Shown one piece after another: positions 48,206 to 56,175 of a stretch of 64,000 bases of DNA. The stretch is from the NCBI GenBank assembly GCA_019187225.1, contig JABAQQ010000026.1:124001-188000 (forward strand). The letters run 5' to 3'. The notes under the pieces are model-generated. The model had not been told where the DNA came from. It saw only the letters and a list, made by a program, of their open reading frames with translations, and did no database searches. This DNA is from Saprospiraceae bacterium (GTDB lineage: Bacteria > Bacteroidota > Bacteroidia > Chitinophagales > Saprospiraceae). The translations under genes were made by a program, and so were the position numbers. Every line of letters starts with the position of its first letter. The first letter of the stretch is position 1.

Positions 48206-51139
48206 ATGAAAACAGTACATTCCCGCCTTTTTCTTTTTTCCTTGCCCGCCAAAGTTTCGACGAAGGCGTGGCTGCCCGCCATAGTTTTAACGACGGCAGG
48301 TCTTCTTTTCCCCTTTCTCCTTTTTTCCCAAACCACCCGTCACGTCCCTGCCGACTTTCCCACGATTCAGGCAGCGGTAAATGCGGCACAGGAAGGCGAT
48401 ACGGTGCTCGTCAGTCCCGGTATTTACTATGAAAATGTGCAGTTGCAGGGGCGCAACATCGTGCTGACCAGCCGTTATTTTCTGGAAAGCGATCCGGCAA
48501 AGGTGATCCGCCAAACGGTCATTGATGGCAGTCAACCCGTGCATCCCGATACGGCAAGTTGTATCCTCATCTGGAAAGGCGAATCGGCCGCCACAGTGAT
48601 CCAGGGTTTCACGCTGCGCGGCGGCAAGGGCACGCGTTGGTACGACCACTATGTGCCGGGTTATTTCCGCGAAGGCGGCGGCATTCTTTCCGAATTTTCC
48701 TCGCCGGTCATTCGCCACAACATCATCCGCGACAACACGGTGCCCAAGGAAGGCGCCAGCCTCATCAGTCATGGAGGAGGAGGCATCCGTTGCGGCGACG
48801 GCGCGCCGCGCATTGCGAACAATTGCATTGTCCGCAACCGGGCCGACGGCTACGGCGGCGGTATCGTCCTGAACTACTGCCCTGGCGCTATCGTCGAGAA
48901 CAACCTCATCGCGTTTAATACCGGCGGTAAGGATTTTTCGGGTGGCGGTTTTTGGGCTACCGGACTTGACCAACTCACGGTCAATATTTTCCGAAACAAT
49001 ACCGTCGCGTACAACCATTCGCCGTCAGGATCGGGCCAATGGAGCGGTAAGGCAGGCGGCGTGTGGATATTTTCCATTAAACTGGAAATGGAAAACAACA
49101 TCGTTTGGGGCAATACCCAGGTCAGCGGCAAACAAATTGCCAAATCGGGTGGCGCGCTGGTACTCGAATACAATTGTGTGGAAACGGGTTTTTCCGGAAC
49201 GGCCACCACCGCCGCCGACCCGGTATTTCGCGATACCCTGAGTTTCGTCCTCGAAGCGGGTTCTCCTGCCATTGATGCCGGTAATCCCGACCCCGCGTAC
49301 CAGGATTGGTCGAAAAACAACCGCAGCGCGGCGTTCCCGGCAAGGGGCAAACTGACTGCCGACCTCGGCGTCTATGGCGGCACCGATCCGACGAACCCGG
49401 CTTGTCCGGAGTCGTTTCAGGTTCCGGGCAATTTTTCAAAAGTCCTTCAATCGCCGGTAGTCACGGCACCCGGCGATTCGCGCTCGGTGAATTGGATAGA
49501 TGTAGATGGCGACGCGGACCTCGACCTGTTTATCAGCAATGGTCCGCAGCAGGGGGAAAATAATTTCCTCTACCTCAACAATGGTACGGGCGGTTTCACA
49601 CCGCTGACCGGCGATCCCATCGTTCAGGACGCCAAACCCTCCGACGGCGCCACATGGGCCGACGCGGACAACGACGGCGACAACGACTGTTTCGTCGTTA
49701 ACTGGTACAATGTCAATAACTTGTTTTACAGAAACAACGGCAATGGTGCGTTTGAACAAGTGACAACCGGCCAGCTTGTAAATGATGGCGGCTACTCCGA
49801 AACGGCATCCTGGGGCGACTACGACAACGATGGCAAACTCGACCTCTATGTGACCAACAGCGAGGGCAACAAAAAGAATTTTCTTTACAAAGGAAACGGC
49901 GACGCTACCTTCACGAAGGTGACAACAGGCGCGCCGGTAACAGATGCCTTTACTTCCCGTTCTGTGAACTGGACAGACTTTGACAATGACGGCGATGTAG
50001 ATATGTTCGTGACCAGCGAAGGCAACCAAAATGAGAATTTGTACCGCAACAACAACGACGGCACCTTTACGAAACTGACATCGGGCGCCTTGGTAACCGA
50101 CGGCGGCAGTACCATGAGCAGCAGTTGGGGCGATTACGACAACGACGGCGATCCCGACGTGTTCCTCGCCAACGACCAGGGCAACGACGCTTTGTTTCGT
50201 AACGACGGCAACGAGACCTTTACGAAGGTGGTAAATGACCCGGTAGTCATGAGCGGCGGCAATTCCTTCGGAAGTCAGTGGGCCGACGTGGACAACGACG
50301 GCGACCTCGATCTCTTCGTAACCAATTCATTTGGTGGTGGCCCCTGGAAAAATTTCCTTTTTTGGAACAACGGCGACGGTTCTTTCAGCCGCGATACGGC
50401 AGAAGTTTGCTCGAAGGACGAAGGCTGGTCGTACGGCTGCGCGTTCGGCGATTTCGACCGCGACGGCGATCTCGACCTGGGCGTGGCCAACTGTTACAAC
50501 GCCGCACAACCGGATTACCTGTACGAAAACCACGCCGCCGAATCCCCGAATAACTGGCTGGTGATCCATTGTGTAGGCACGACGAGCAACCGCAGCGCCA
50601 TCGGCGCGAAGGTGCGCGTGACGGCTACCATTGGCGGGCAGGAAGTGACGCAATTGCGCGAGATCAGCGCCCAGTCGGGCTATTGCGGACAAAACCAACT
50701 GGCCGCGCACTTCGGTTTGGCGGACGCCGCAAGTTTCACCGTAACCATCCAGTGGCCATCGGGCCTGGAGGAGACTTTCGGCAACCTCGCTCCCAACCAG
50801 TATGTTGCGATTGTGGAAGGACAGGGCGTTACAGGAGTGCTGTCGCCCCGTCCGGGCGGAAAAGGACTGCGCTTATTACCGGCTGCACCCAACCCATTCC
50901 GCGATTCTGTCGTAATCAGATGGGAGCAGGACAAAGCGGCTCCGGTGTTGATTGAAATCACTGATATGCAGGGAAAGATCATCTATTCCGAAAAAATGCA
51001 ATCCCCGGCAGGCAAACGGGAATGGCGCTGGAATGGTCTGGATGCCGGGGGCTCCAGAGTGGCCGACGGCGTTTATGCCGTGACGTTGAAAGGGCAAGGA
51101 GGGCAGGCTACCCAACAGGTCATAAAAATGGGCGACTGA
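48206..51139 (+). CDS. Secreted beta-helix / VCBS-repeat / ASPIC-UnbV protein with type IX sorting domain
   Basis: 977 aa. A signal peptide is interrupted by two degenerate REP-like palindromes (residues 14-33, LPAKVSTKAWLPAIVLTTAG) before LLFPFLLFSQ. Domain order: right-handed beta-helix with pectate-lyase-like repeats (FPTIQAAVNAAQEGDTVLVS, about 50-380), VCBS/FG-GAP-type repeats with DxDxDGDxD calcium motifs (WADADNDGDNDCFVVNWYN, WGDYDNDGKLDLYVTN), an ASPIC/UnbV domain (SNRSAIGAKVRVTATIGGQE, WPSGLEETFGNL), and a type A T9SS sorting domain (AAPNPFRDSVVIRWEQ, GKIIYSEKMQ, WNGLDAGG). Exported and probably attached to the cell surface. The ligand or substrate is unknown. Confidence 0.9.
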   Translation: MKTVHSRLFLFSLPAKVSTKAWLPAIVLTTAGLLFPFLLFSQTTRHVPADFPTIQAAVNAAQEGDTVLVSPGIYYENVQLQGRNIVLTSRYFLESDPAKVIRQTVIDGSQPVHPDTASCILIWKGESAATVIQGFTLRGGKGTRWYDHYVPGYFREGGGILSEFSSPVIRHNIIRDNTVPKEGASLISHGGGGIRCGDGAPRIANNCIVRNRADGYGGGIVLNYCPGAIVENNLIAFNTGGKDFSGGGFWATGLDQLTVNIFRNNTVAYNHSPSGSGQWSGKAGGVWIFSIKLEMENNIVWGNTQVSGKQIAKSGGALVLEYNCVETGFSGTATTAADPVFRDTLSFVLEAGSPAIDAGNPDPAYQDWSKNNRSAAFPARGKLTADLGVYGGTDPTNPACPESFQVPGNFSKVLQSPVVTAPGDSRSVNWIDVDGDADLDLFISNGPQQGENNFLYLNNGTGGFTPLTGDPIVQDAKPSDGATWADADNDGDNDCFVVNWYNVNNLFYRNNGNGAFEQVTTGQLVNDGGYSETASWGDYDNDGKLDLYVTNSEGNKKNFLYKGNGDATFTKVTTGAPVTDAFTSRSVNWTDFDNDGDVDMFVTSEGNQNENLYRNNNDGTFTKLTSGALVTDGGSTMSSSWGDYDNDGDPDVFLANDQGNDALFRNDGNETFTKVVNDPVVMSGGNSFGSQWADVDNDGDLDLFVTNSFGGGPWKNFLFWNNGDGSFSRDTAEVCSKDEGWSYGCAFGDFDRDGDLDLGVANCYNAAQPDYLYENHAAESPNNWLVIHCVGTTSNRSAIGAKVRVTATIGGQEVTQLREISAQSGYCGQNQLAAHFGLADAASFTVTIQWPSGLEETFGNLAPNQYVAIVEGQGVTGVLSPRPGGKGLRLLPAAPNPFRDSVVIRWEQDKAAPVLIEITDMQGKIIYSEKMQSPAGKREWRWNGLDAGGSRVADGVYAVTLKGQGGQATQQVIKMGD

Positions 51140-51664
51140 CTGCAGACGACTTGGGTCTGGTCGGTAACGAATAGTACAAAATGCAGTATATCAATGCGTT
51201 AAGAAAGTTTGATCTGCTCTTTTTTGAAATAACAATTGCTGTCAATTTTCGGAGGCTGTCTCATAAGTCTGTTTATTCGTTTATTTGGTGATTTGATTAT
51301 TGCGTTACACCCACATAGGCAGGGTTGTTTTCAAATAAACAAATCACCCAATGAACAAATCACCGACTTGAGAGACAGCCTCTTATTTTTAACTCGCCGG
51401 GGCGCTGCCCCTCCAAGGGCGATATCGGGCATAAACGACTACAAATATAACGGAGCGCCGCCCCTACCTAAAGAGTTACTTTAAAACATACTCCATCTGC
51501 ACGCTCCCAAATGCTTAGGTTGCAAGTCGTAAGTCTTATGCCATTTTCCAACAAATCCGTACATTCGCCCGCTCCAATAAAAAACCTTTGCCCCTGTTTT
51601 CAGAATTTTGCCCGCCTCCGCTTCGTTCATCTGTCTCGTTCACCACCAAACAGATTCCTCTTTG
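51140..51664. other. Intergenic with family C palindromic element
   Basis: Carries the element at 51251-51383. A weak box AACCTTTG near 51587-51594 (TAnnTTTG with one change) could serve the gene at 51665. No gene in between. Confidence 0.5.
51251..51383. repeat. Palindromic dispersed element, family C, copy 2 (inverted)
   Basis: 133 bp; ends GGAGGCTGTCTCATAAGTC and GACTTGAGAGACAGCCTC. Its reverse complement contains TTATTTGAAAACAACCCTG and GGGTGTAACG like the core of 37526-37654. Arms here are imperfect. Confidence 0.8.
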
Positions 51665-53236
51665 ATGCATTACAAACAACTGCTGCGTCTTTTTGTGCCA
51701 GCCCTATTTGTGGCGTTTCTGACATGGCCGGCTTGTAAAAAAGCCGATTTCGACGACCCCGAATTGGCCGACCACACTGCCGAATTCGCCTTTCCGCTTT
51801 TTTCCACCACGCTGAACCTGAAAGACCTGATGTTCAAGGTTCTCAACGACACGCTTTCCGGCGACACCATCCTGGTCAACCCGGACAACACAATGACGCT
51901 GTTTTACACGGGCGACGTGGCGCAAAAACCCGCCACTGATATTTTTGCCAGTTTCACCGGCGGACTCTTTCCACTGACCGATACCCTCTCTTACGGCCCC
52001 CTCGACAGTTTGCCGGGCGTGACTATTTACCAGGCAGATCTGAAAAAAGGCAAAATCGGTTTTACGATTTACAACATACTGGCAGATACACTGACCGGTA
52101 CCTTGCGTATTCCCCAGATGTCAAAAAACGGAACCGTTTTTACCTGGCAATTTGTTGCGCCGACCGGTTTCTCCGGATCCCCACAGATTGACCTGACAGG
52201 CTACGTGCTCGAATCCGACAACAATACACTCGAGTTCAGATACAATGCTTATAAACCCAATGGTGAACAGGTCGTAATCGAGCCTGTTTTTGGCATCCCC
52301 AGTTTTATCGTTCAATTCGACAGCCTGGAATTCAGTTACTTAGAAGGCTATTGGGCCAACCAGCGCTACTCCCTTATCCGCGATACCATCGAGATTGACA
52401 TCAACCAGACCGACCTCGTCGGCGACGTGAAAATCGTCAATCCCAAAGTCACCATGCGCATCGCCAATTCGTGGGGTTTCCCGACGCGGGGCGTGGTGAA
52501 ATACCTGAGTTTTATCGGGCAAAATGGCGAAGAGATTCCGCTGGAAAGCACCGTTTTTGTGGACAGCGCAGTGGATTTCAATTATCCTTCCTTCGCGCTC
52601 GGCGAAGTAGGCCAAACGAAATACACCGATATCACGCTGGATTCATCCAATTCCAATATCGCGGAAATATTCAACTCGCAACCGACCCGCCTGATTTATG
52701 AAGTAGATGGCATTTCGAACGCCCAAAACGATCCAAGCATCATTGGATTCCTGACCGACAGCAGTGTCATCAGTTTGTCCATGCGGGTCGAACTGCTGCT
52801 CGAAGGGTCAGCCAAAAATTTCGGCGCGGAACAGACCATTGACCTCGACTTCGGCGACCTGACCGACCTGGATACCAGCAACATCGAGTCGGTCGAGTTC
52901 AAATTAGTGAGCGAAAACGGCACGCCCATTTCTTCCAGCCTTCAGTTGTATTTCCTCGACGAAGCGGGCACGGCAGTGGATTCTCTTTTCAGCGACGGCG
53001 CGCAATTTGTCATAGAAGCCGCACCCGTCAACAGCGAAGGAGTGGTTACCGGCATTAAAAGAACGGAACATTTTATTCCGATGTCGGCGGCGCGATTCGA
53101 AGGGGTCCGGCAGGCCAAAAAAGCTTTTCTGAAAACGGCATTCACCACTGCCCAGGGCGGCACGACACCGGTAAAGTTGCTTTCGACCAACGACGTCACG
53201 GTGAAAATGGGCATAAAGGCGAAGACGAAATACTGA
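51665..53236 (+). CDS. Lipoprotein, hypothetical beta-rich
   Basis: 523 aa from ATG 51665. Lipobox TWPAC, lipidated Cys at 24. The mature part is rich in beta-type patterns: repeated D-x-L/T strands (LTDTLSYGPLDSLPGVTIY, VDSLFSDGAQFVIEAAPV), with no cysteines to speak of. It has the look of the large surface lipoproteins encoded beside DUF5723-type proteins in Bacteroidota. Its neighbour 122 bp on is a DUF5723 protein, separated by a GATTGCG/GATTTCG repeat. Function unknown. Confidence 0.75.
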   Translation: MHYKQLLRLFVPALFVAFLTWPACKKADFDDPELADHTAEFAFPLFSTTLNLKDLMFKVLNDTLSGDTILVNPDNTMTLFYTGDVAQKPATDIFASFTGGLFPLTDTLSYGPLDSLPGVTIYQADLKKGKIGFTIYNILADTLTGTLRIPQMSKNGTVFTWQFVAPTGFSGSPQIDLTGYVLESDNNTLEFRYNAYKPNGEQVVIEPVFGIPSFIVQFDSLEFSYLEGYWANQRYSLIRDTIEIDINQTDLVGDVKIVNPKVTMRIANSWGFPTRGVVKYLSFIGQNGEEIPLESTVFVDSAVDFNYPSFALGEVGQTKYTDITLDSSNSNIAEIFNSQPTRLIYEVDGISNAQNDPSIIGFLTDSSVISLSMRVELLLEGSAKNFGAEQTIDLDFGDLTDLDTSNIESVEFKLVSENGTPISSSLQLYFLDEAGTAVDSLFSDGAQFVIEAAPVNSEGVVTGIKRTEHFIPMSAARFEGVRQAKKAFLKTAFTTAQGGTTPVKLLSTNDVTVKMGIKAKTKY

Positions 53237-53240
53237 TTGG

Positions 53241-53283
53241 CGATTTCGGATTTCGGATTGCGGATTTCGGATTTCGGATTGGC
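53241..53283. repeat. Tandem 'GATTTCG/GATTGCG' repeat between two genes
   Basis: About six degenerate units of 7 bp, the same family as 61843-61877 and the in-frame gpmI copy. Confidence 0.75.
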
Positions 53284-53358
53284 GTTCCTTGCCCAAAATC
53301 CCCAGCATGCGCTAAACCCTCTTTAACCCTCTAAACCTTCTAAACTTGTTCAATAACA

Positions 53359-54705
53359 ATGCTTTTCAAATATAAAACAGCCCTTTTTTGTCTCTTTTTG
53401 ACCGCTGAAATGGCGGCGCAGCAGGAACTGATGCTTTCTTCGATGCCCGATATGTGGCACAGCAACAGCGTGAATCCGGCTTTTTATACCAAAGGCAAGC
53501 GGTTTTTCATCGGTCTGCCTGCCTATGCGCTCGATGTGGCTCATTCGGGCGACATCGCCTACGACGATATTTTCAGGGAAGAAGGCGACCGGACGGTCAT
53601 TGACCTGGACAATGCGATCGGGCGACTGGAGCCTGAAAACGATATTTTTTATGACCAGCGCATCGAAACGGTGTCGCTGGGGTTCCGGACGCGCAACGAC
53701 CGCTGGGGATTGCAGCTCGGCCACGCCATCGTCACGAGCGGCTGGAGCAAGTACCCCAAAGCGCTCGCAGAGGTCCTCTGGTACGGCAACGCCCCCTACG
53801 TGGGTCAAACGCTGGAGATCGGCCCGCAGGCGGATATTTTTGACTGGCACGAATGGAATGTCGGCGTGTCGCGGCGTTTCGGCAAGATCAATTTAGGCGC
53901 CCGCTTCAAGTATCTGACAGGCGTAAGCGCGCTCCGGACGGATGAAAACCGATCCCAAATGAGCATTTATACCGACCCGGATATTTACCAGTTGACCTTG
54001 AAGACCAATTACACTTTTTATTCGTCGCACATCGTCGAAGCGATTGATACCTCCGGATTGGGCTATGATTTCAATACCAATTCGTTCGGCGGCAGCCCTT
54101 CCACACAAAATGCGGGCTATGCCTTCGACCTCGGCTTCGATGCGCAACTTTCTGAAAACTTGTCCGTCAACGCATCGGTGCTGAACCTCGGCGGTTCCAT
54201 CAACTGGAAAAAAGAAACGGCTTCCTTTACCAGCAACAACGAATACCTGTATGAGGGTGCAGAGATTCCGGGCATAGACATCATCAATGGCTCTGACAGC
54301 CTCGATTTCGATGCCAAAATTGATACGCTGAACGATATTTTTCGTTTCGTGAAAAGCACCGATAACGTCGAATTGACAACCGACCTGCCCTTGCGCATTT
54401 TCGGCGGCGCTTCTTTCCGGCTTTCTCCGAGATGGCTGTTGGGTGTCAGCGCCATGTATCAAACGCGGGACAACCGCACCAATACCGCCTTCGGCGTGAG
54501 CGCGCGCTGGCAGATGTTCGACTGGCTCTCGCTGGGCGGCATGTACAGCGCCAACAACCGCAGCGCTGCCAATATCGGCTTCCACCTGCTTTTCCAGCCG
54601 GGACCGTTCCAGGTGTATGTCCTGTCCGACAATTTGCTCAACGGATTTTCGGCGAGAAATTCACCGGCAGTGAATCTCCGCATGGGAGCGTCGCTGGTGT
54701 TTTGA
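53359..54705 (+). CDS. DUF5723 family secreted/outer-membrane protein
   Basis: 448 aa, N-terminal signal peptide (YKTALFCLFLTAEMAAQQ). Long beta-barrel-like sequence with alternating hydrophobic/aromatic strands: FFIGLPAYALDVAHSGDIAY, LGFRTRNDRWGLQLGHAI, LNLGGSINWKKETASF, FGGASFRLSPRWLLGVSAMY; ends ARNSPAVNLRMGASLVF. This matches the DUF5723 (PorV/outer-membrane-like) group common in Bacteroidota. It probably sits in the outer membrane. It follows the lipoprotein on the same strand, so the two may be a pair. Confidence 0.8.
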   Translation: MLFKYKTALFCLFLTAEMAAQQELMLSSMPDMWHSNSVNPAFYTKGKRFFIGLPAYALDVAHSGDIAYDDIFREEGDRTVIDLDNAIGRLEPENDIFYDQRIETVSLGFRTRNDRWGLQLGHAIVTSGWSKYPKALAEVLWYGNAPYVGQTLEIGPQADIFDWHEWNVGVSRRFGKINLGARFKYLTGVSALRTDENRSQMSIYTDPDIYQLTLKTNYTFYSSHIVEAIDTSGLGYDFNTNSFGGSPSTQNAGYAFDLGFDAQLSENLSVNASVLNLGGSINWKKETASFTSNNEYLYEGAEIPGIDIINGSDSLDFDAKIDTLNDIFRFVKSTDNVELTTDLPLRIFGGASFRLSPRWLLGVSAMYQTRDNRTNTAFGVSARWQMFDWLSLGGMYSANNRSAANIGFHLLFQPGPFQVYVLSDNLLNGFSARNSPAVNLRMGASLVF

Positions 54706-54781
54706 TGCTTAATGGTTGTTGGTGGATTGGTTAAATTACATATAAAAAACTGTTTTTCAGGCGCTTATGAGTTATTAAACT

Positions 54782-54895
54782 GGGCTGTTCAAAACATTGT
54801 GTTTTTGTTCGTTGATTCATTGTTTAAAGAATTGGTTATAAACTACTTGAATATTTTAATTTTATAAACTTTACACATATTTTTGAACACCCTCG
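54782..54895. repeat. Dispersed element family D, copy 1
   Basis: About 114 bp from GGCTGTTCAAAACATTGTG to GAACACCCTC. It aligns along its length with 63321-63433, including the shared TATAAA(C/T)TACTTGAATAT and ATTTTATAAA words. Confidence 0.8.
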
Positions 54896-54935
54896 AGCAG
54901 TCGCAGTCCCGCGCTTATTGGCTATTAAAATTTTG

Positions 54936-54995
54936 ATCACCAATCACCAATCACCAACAACCAATCACGAACAACCAATCACGAACAACCAATAA
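54936..54995. repeat. Tandem 'CAACCAATCAC(G/C)AA' array
   Basis: Several degenerate direct repeats of 7-14 bp: ATCACCAATCACCAAC, then AACCAATCACGAAC twice. Confidence 0.7.
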
Positions 54996-55012
54996 CCTAC
55001 AACTAAAAACGT

Positions 55013-55020
55013 TATCTTTG
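55013..55020 (+). promoter_or_regulatory. Bacteroidota -7 box for the lytic transglycosylase gene
   Basis: TATCTTTG, exact TAnnTTTG, 28 bp before the ATG at 55049. Confidence 0.65.
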
Positions 55021-55048
55021 TACATCGTTTCTCTAAACACCTTCGGCT

Positions 55049-55969
55049 ATGGATGCAGCAAAAAATGTTCGTATTCTTTTGGTTGTCAATGTTTTTCTGA
55101 TCGCCGCGCTGGCGCCCTTTTTCATTACTTCCTTTAAAGGCGACGGCGATAAAGCCGGAGGCACCCGGTCGCCCGAGCAAACGGTGCGTTCCGTCAACCT
55201 CGACAAAGAATTCGATTTTTGCGGCGAAAAATTCCCGATGGACAACTGGGATGTGCGGCAGCGCCTCGATGCCGAGTTGTTGCGCAACGTTTATTTTCAT
55301 TCTCAAACCATCCTTGCCGTCAAACGGGCGAATGCCATTTTTCCCGTGATCGAACCGATCCTGAAAGAAGAAGGGGTGCCGAATGATCTGAAATACTTAG
55401 CTGTCGCAGAAAGTGCGCTTTCCAACGCCGTCTCACCTGCGGGTGCGCGCGGCGTGTGGCAGTTTATGAAAGATGCCGCTAACGGTTACGGCCTCGAAGT
55501 CAACGGAGAAGTAGATGAGCGTTATCACTTAGAAAAAGCCACCCATGCTGCCTGTAAATACCTGAAAAAGGAAAAAGAGCGGCTCGGCTCGTGGACGCTC
55601 GCCGCCGCCGCTTACAACGGAGGCCCCGGACGTATTGCCGACGAAATGGAAAAACAGCGCGCCAAATCCTTCTTCGAACTCAATCTCGCCGCCGACGAAA
55701 CCATGCGCTATCCTTTCCGGATCGTGGCCATCAAGGAGGTCATGGAAAATCCGGAAGAGTACGAATATGCCATTGAAAAAGACCACCTCTATTCCCCACT
55801 GACCGAGTACCGCACTGTGGAGGTAAGCCGCCCGGTAGCCAATTGGGGCGATTTCGCGCGGGAAAACGGCACCAACTACCGGATGCTCAAATTGTACAAC
55901 CCCTGGCTTGTGGACAGCAAACTGACCAACAAAACGGGTAAAACATACAAAATACGGCTGCCGAAATAA
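55049..55969 (+). CDS. Lytic transglycosylase (SLT domain), MltD-like
   Basis: 306 aa. An N-terminal membrane segment or signal anchor (LLVVNVFLIAALAPFFITSF) is followed by an SLT domain: LRNVYFHSQTILAVKRANAI, LKEEGVPNDLKYLAVAESAL (catalytic Glu), SPAGARGVWQFM, AAAYNGGPGRI and YPFRIVAIKEV. It cleaves the MurNAc-GlcNAc bond of peptidoglycan with anhydro-ring formation. The C-terminal part (YRMLKLYNPWLVDSKL, KTYKIRLPK) is LysM-like. A terminator follows at once, and the thioester protein gene lies downstream on the same strand. Confidence 0.9.
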   Translation: MDAAKNVRILLVVNVFLIAALAPFFITSFKGDGDKAGGTRSPEQTVRSVNLDKEFDFCGEKFPMDNWDVRQRLDAELLRNVYFHSQTILAVKRANAIFPVIEPILKEEGVPNDLKYLAVAESALSNAVSPAGARGVWQFMKDAANGYGLEVNGEVDERYHLEKATHAACKYLKKEKERLGSWTLAAAAYNGGPGRIADEMEKQRAKSFFELNLAADETMRYPFRIVAIKEVMENPEEYEYAIEKDHLYSPLTEYRTVEVSRPVANWGDFARENGTNYRMLKLYNPWLVDSKLTNKTGKTYKIRLPK

Positions 55970-55989
55970 GATTTGCCGGCACAAAAGAG

Positions 55990-56024
55990 AAAGCCACTCC
56001 GGGAAAAACGGCGTGGCTTTTTTT
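55990..56024 (+). terminator. Intrinsic terminator after the transglycosylase gene
   Basis: Stem AAAGCCAC / GTGGCTTT with a loop of 15, then TTTT; 20 bp after the stop. Confidence 0.8.
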
Positions 56025-56175
56025 GTCCCTTCCGACGATCGCTCGTTTAAGCGATGCGCTTGATAGAAAACCGCTGCCACACTTCCCATTTCAACCTGAA
56101 AACCACCTACATTTATCCCACCAAATTCCGATTCCCGAACCGTTTTCCATTCACACTTTCACCTCTCTCCAACCC

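Larger units (their letters stand above)
54706..55048. other. Intergenic with two kinds of repeats and a promoter
   Basis: Holds a dispersed element (54782-54895), a tandem AACCAATCAC array (54936-54995) and the promoter box at 55013-55020. Confidence 0.6.

Noticed and set aside
56023-56175. N-terminal extension of the macroglobulin protein
   Set aside because: It starts inside the terminator of the preceding gene; the lipobox requires the start at 56176.
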